From NCBI GenBank assembly GCA_905221605.1, contig CAJNDS010002212.1, positions 60,001-124,000 of the forward strand: a stretch of 64,000 bases of DNA. The letters run 5' to 3'. The translations under genes and the position numbers were made by a program. The notes beneath the pieces are model-generated. The model had not been told where the DNA came from. It made no database searches and was given only the letters and a program-made list of their open reading frames with translations. Each line of letters starts with the position of its first letter. The stretch's first letter is position 1. Positions 61,896 to 64,000 of this stretch are shown piece by piece. Source of the stretch: Symbiodinium natans. Taxonomy: Eukaryota > Sar > Dinophyceae > Suessiales > Symbiodiniaceae.

Positions 61896-61899
61896 TCCA

Positions 61900-63395
61900 T
61901 AACCCAAGTCAGTGAAAGCATCAAACAAGGACTTCTGGGGCAGGGCATGGGCAGGCCTTTCGCGCTCAATAGAATCTTAGCAGGAACACGGCAGGAACAA
62001 CAATGGCAAAGTGATTTCACACAAGAGGCAGGTGAAAACCAGCAGGCGACTGAGGATGGTGCAGCAAGTCCATGGCAGTCTGGTGCATCAGCGAATTTGC
62101 TCAGTGACTGTGACGAAGAGATCAATGACGGAACCGTGTAGATAGCCTTGCTTTGCGCAAACTTGCAGCTGCAGCACAAAGCGCATGAGTCACACGCGGT
62201 GACGACAGGAAGTGCTTAGCCAACGTTTGCAGGACCTCTCCCTCTCATTCTCACTCTCTGTCTATGCTGCCGCGTCACGCCAGCAGATACGTCCGTCAGA
62301 TAAAGTTCTGTTGCACCTTTCCACTGCGCAACACATCCGACACAACGACCAACAAGTGCATCAGTGCATGCCGCTTTTACCGAGAGCGCGTGCCGTCCCA
62401 AGCGATGCTCATGGGATTCCTGAGCTGCATGTGCAGGGGGGCTTGCTGACACATCACATCCCAAGCGATGGTTCTCCGAACTTGTTTCCCGTTGAAGTTT
62501 GTACTTTTTCATTTAGTGTCATTTAGTGTGAAGCTTCAAAAGATATAAATAGCGCAGGTTCGCAAGGCTCCAAATGGTAGCATGCGTAGGTGTTTTTGAA
62601 GCTCCAACTCTCAATTAATTCATGTCCACATGCAAGTTCACCATTCTAGATTTTAGATGCTCGAAGCATCAAATTGGGTTTGGCCCTATCATTGGGTAAC
62701 GGTTTTGCTCTGGCTTTGCTTTTCTTATAGAGTAGACCTGAGTGATGCTTGCTTGCTTGTCTGCCTGATGCTTTTTGATTGCTTTCTTGTCTCTCTTTCC
62801 GACGCCCCATTGGCTGGCTTACATTCATGTCGGAAAGCAGCACAGGCAACGAATACACGAACAAACACCGAGCAAACGCACCTCCAGAAATCCCACCCCT
62901 TACTAATTTCTGAAACTACAAGGGACGTCCGTGGCCAACTCCTTGCTGGCAGGCTGCCACTGTGCCGTACTTGGCGCAGATATCAAGCCAACAGTCGGGT
63001 CCGAGACCTGCCAGGGTTTTTGGGAGTAGAGCATTATTACATGATTCTGCTGCTCTGCTATACTACTTACAATTAAATTACTTCCATATGATTATGCTAT
63101 TCCACGAAACTACTACTATACTATTTTGTAGATTTCTTGCCGCCGTGAGGGTTTTTGCCACCTGCCAGGGAGTTGAGAGGTTTTGAGGTCTAGGGCATGA
63201 CGCCAGTCGATTCTTAAAAAACGGTGCAAAGTTTTCTTTGAGAACCAACAGCCTACTGTTTTGGCAGGTTCTTTCTAATTGTAAAATCCTTATCGGATTC
63301 TCAGGTAACCTACAAGAAAGTAGGCTTTTGGGTTCTTAAGGGTAGGGATTCGAGTGCGCGATTCGTGGGGCTTCGGCTGGGGCACTTGCAAGGGG
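61900..63395. other. Unassigned unique sequence
   Basis: No TTTAGGG blocks in this stretch and no exon that I can recognise on either strand. Open frames of 60-140 codons exist but show no domain and no continuation. An inverted-repeat element with AGGTTCTTTCT..AAGAAAGTAGG lies at about 63240-63350. Confidence 0.5.
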
Positions 63396-63397
63396 CC

Positions 63398-63478
63398 TAC
63401 CCTAAACCCTAAACCCTAAACCCTAAACCCTAAACCCTAAACCCTAAACCCTAAACCCTAAACCCTAAACCCTAAAAC
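63398..63478. repeat. CCCTAAA block, about 11 units
   Basis: Near-perfect array, followed at 63538-63625 by TTTAGGG/TTTGGGG units in the other orientation. Confidence 0.92.
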
Positions 63479-63799
63479 CCACTAGAGGTTGAGGCCGACC
63501 TGCCCTCTACGAAGCTGGAGTTCTTAGGAATACACTGGGTTTAGGGTTTTTTCGGTTTGGGGTTTGGGGTTTAGGGTTTAGGGTTTGGGGTTTGGGGTTT
63601 GTGTGGTTTGGGGTTTGGGGTTTGGTTCAAGTAAAGGTTTCTAAGCCATGCATAGCATTCTGCTTTGGATTTAGTTTGCCGTCCGCGGGCCTTGCTTGTC
63701 GTCGTCTTGCTCTGTCCAAAAACTCCGTCCGGCGACACCCAGAAGACTTCCGTGCCGGACGTGGTGATGCCTCGAACCTGGGATGCTATGAACCCAGCG

Positions 63800-63902
63800 G
63801 GTCCATTTGTAGTACTATTATGGAATTAGGTACCCCAAAACCATACTGAATAGGGTTCTGGGGTACCCAAGTCCAGAATAGTTCTGCAAATGGACCCTCT
63901 GC
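63800..63902. mobile_element. Short inverted-repeat element, GGTCCATTTGTAG type
   Basis: GCGGGTCCATTTGTAGTACT at the left and TTCTGCAAATGGACCCTCTG inverted at the right. Resembles the GGTCCATGTACC family but with different internal sequence. Confidence 0.65.
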
Positions 63903-64000
63903 AGAACAAAGGCCGCAATGCAACACATGCAAGTGCCGATAAAGATCATAGTCGCAACATGTTTGGCGGAGCAGCTTCCTCCACAGCATCTGCAAGCGTT

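Overview
The window looks like nuclear DNA of a dinoflagellate. I infer this from several features together: all but one of the genes I can read lie on one strand, exons are tiny, most intron donors are GC or GA rather than GT while acceptors are always AG|G, introns are filled with short inverted-repeat elements (introners), and algal/plant-type TTTAGGG repeats are scattered internally in both orientations. The species cannot be determined from the sequence. No single long reading frame represents a complete gene except in part of the racemase-like locus. Genes were rebuilt by joining exons whose protein fragments continue one another in frame, so exon edges marked 'about' are uncertain by some bases.

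Layout from the right (upstream) to the left, all on the minus strand: an ABHD17-like serine hydrolase with a possible N-myristoylation start (61.4-55.5 kb); a mitochondrial m-AAA (AFG3/Yta12-type) metalloprotease with about 17 exons (55.2-49.5 kb); unresolved exons (49.0-48.4 kb); a DsbA/FrnE-type thiol oxidoreductase whose active site reads TGA-P-W-C, a likely selenoprotein (47.8-44.7 kb); an unrecognised multi-exon gene ending at 37.98 kb; a coiled-coil gene with a CxxC...CxxC exon (34.7-29.9 kb); an S1-domain RNA-binding protein (29.4-28.2 kb); an EF-hand-like protein (27.4-26.1 kb); another coiled-coil gene (25.5-21.4 kb); an alanine-racemase-like protein lacking the PLP lysine (20.9-17.7 kb); coiled-coil exons, one resembling a dynein stalk (16.7-15.0 kb); a fusion of a methylenetetrahydrofolate-reductase-like domain to a photolyase/cryptochrome (11.5-7.4 kb); and a protein with a degenerate Nudix box (5.0-3.2 kb). 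A plus-strand membrane exon at 2.4-2.6 kb would make a convergent gene boundary at the left end.

The most unusual signal is how the introns are built. Several introns are bounded by duplicated exon sequence (target-site-like duplications) and filled either by a short inverted-repeat element or by TTTAGGG repeats. In the m-AAA gene one 111-nt intron is almost pure telomeric repeat between two 12-bp copies of exon sequence. Two copies of an introner family contain a TTTAGGG block that is itself flanked by duplicated element sequence, so telomeric repeats appear to insert after the introner. The duplicated bases supply the 5' splice dinucleotide, which may explain the GT/GC/GA mixture.

The genes do not form one pathway. 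They are housekeeping, light-response/repair, redox, proteolysis and cytoskeletal-type proteins in a one-way array; the ABHD17-like stop and the m-AAA start are only about 310 bp apart.
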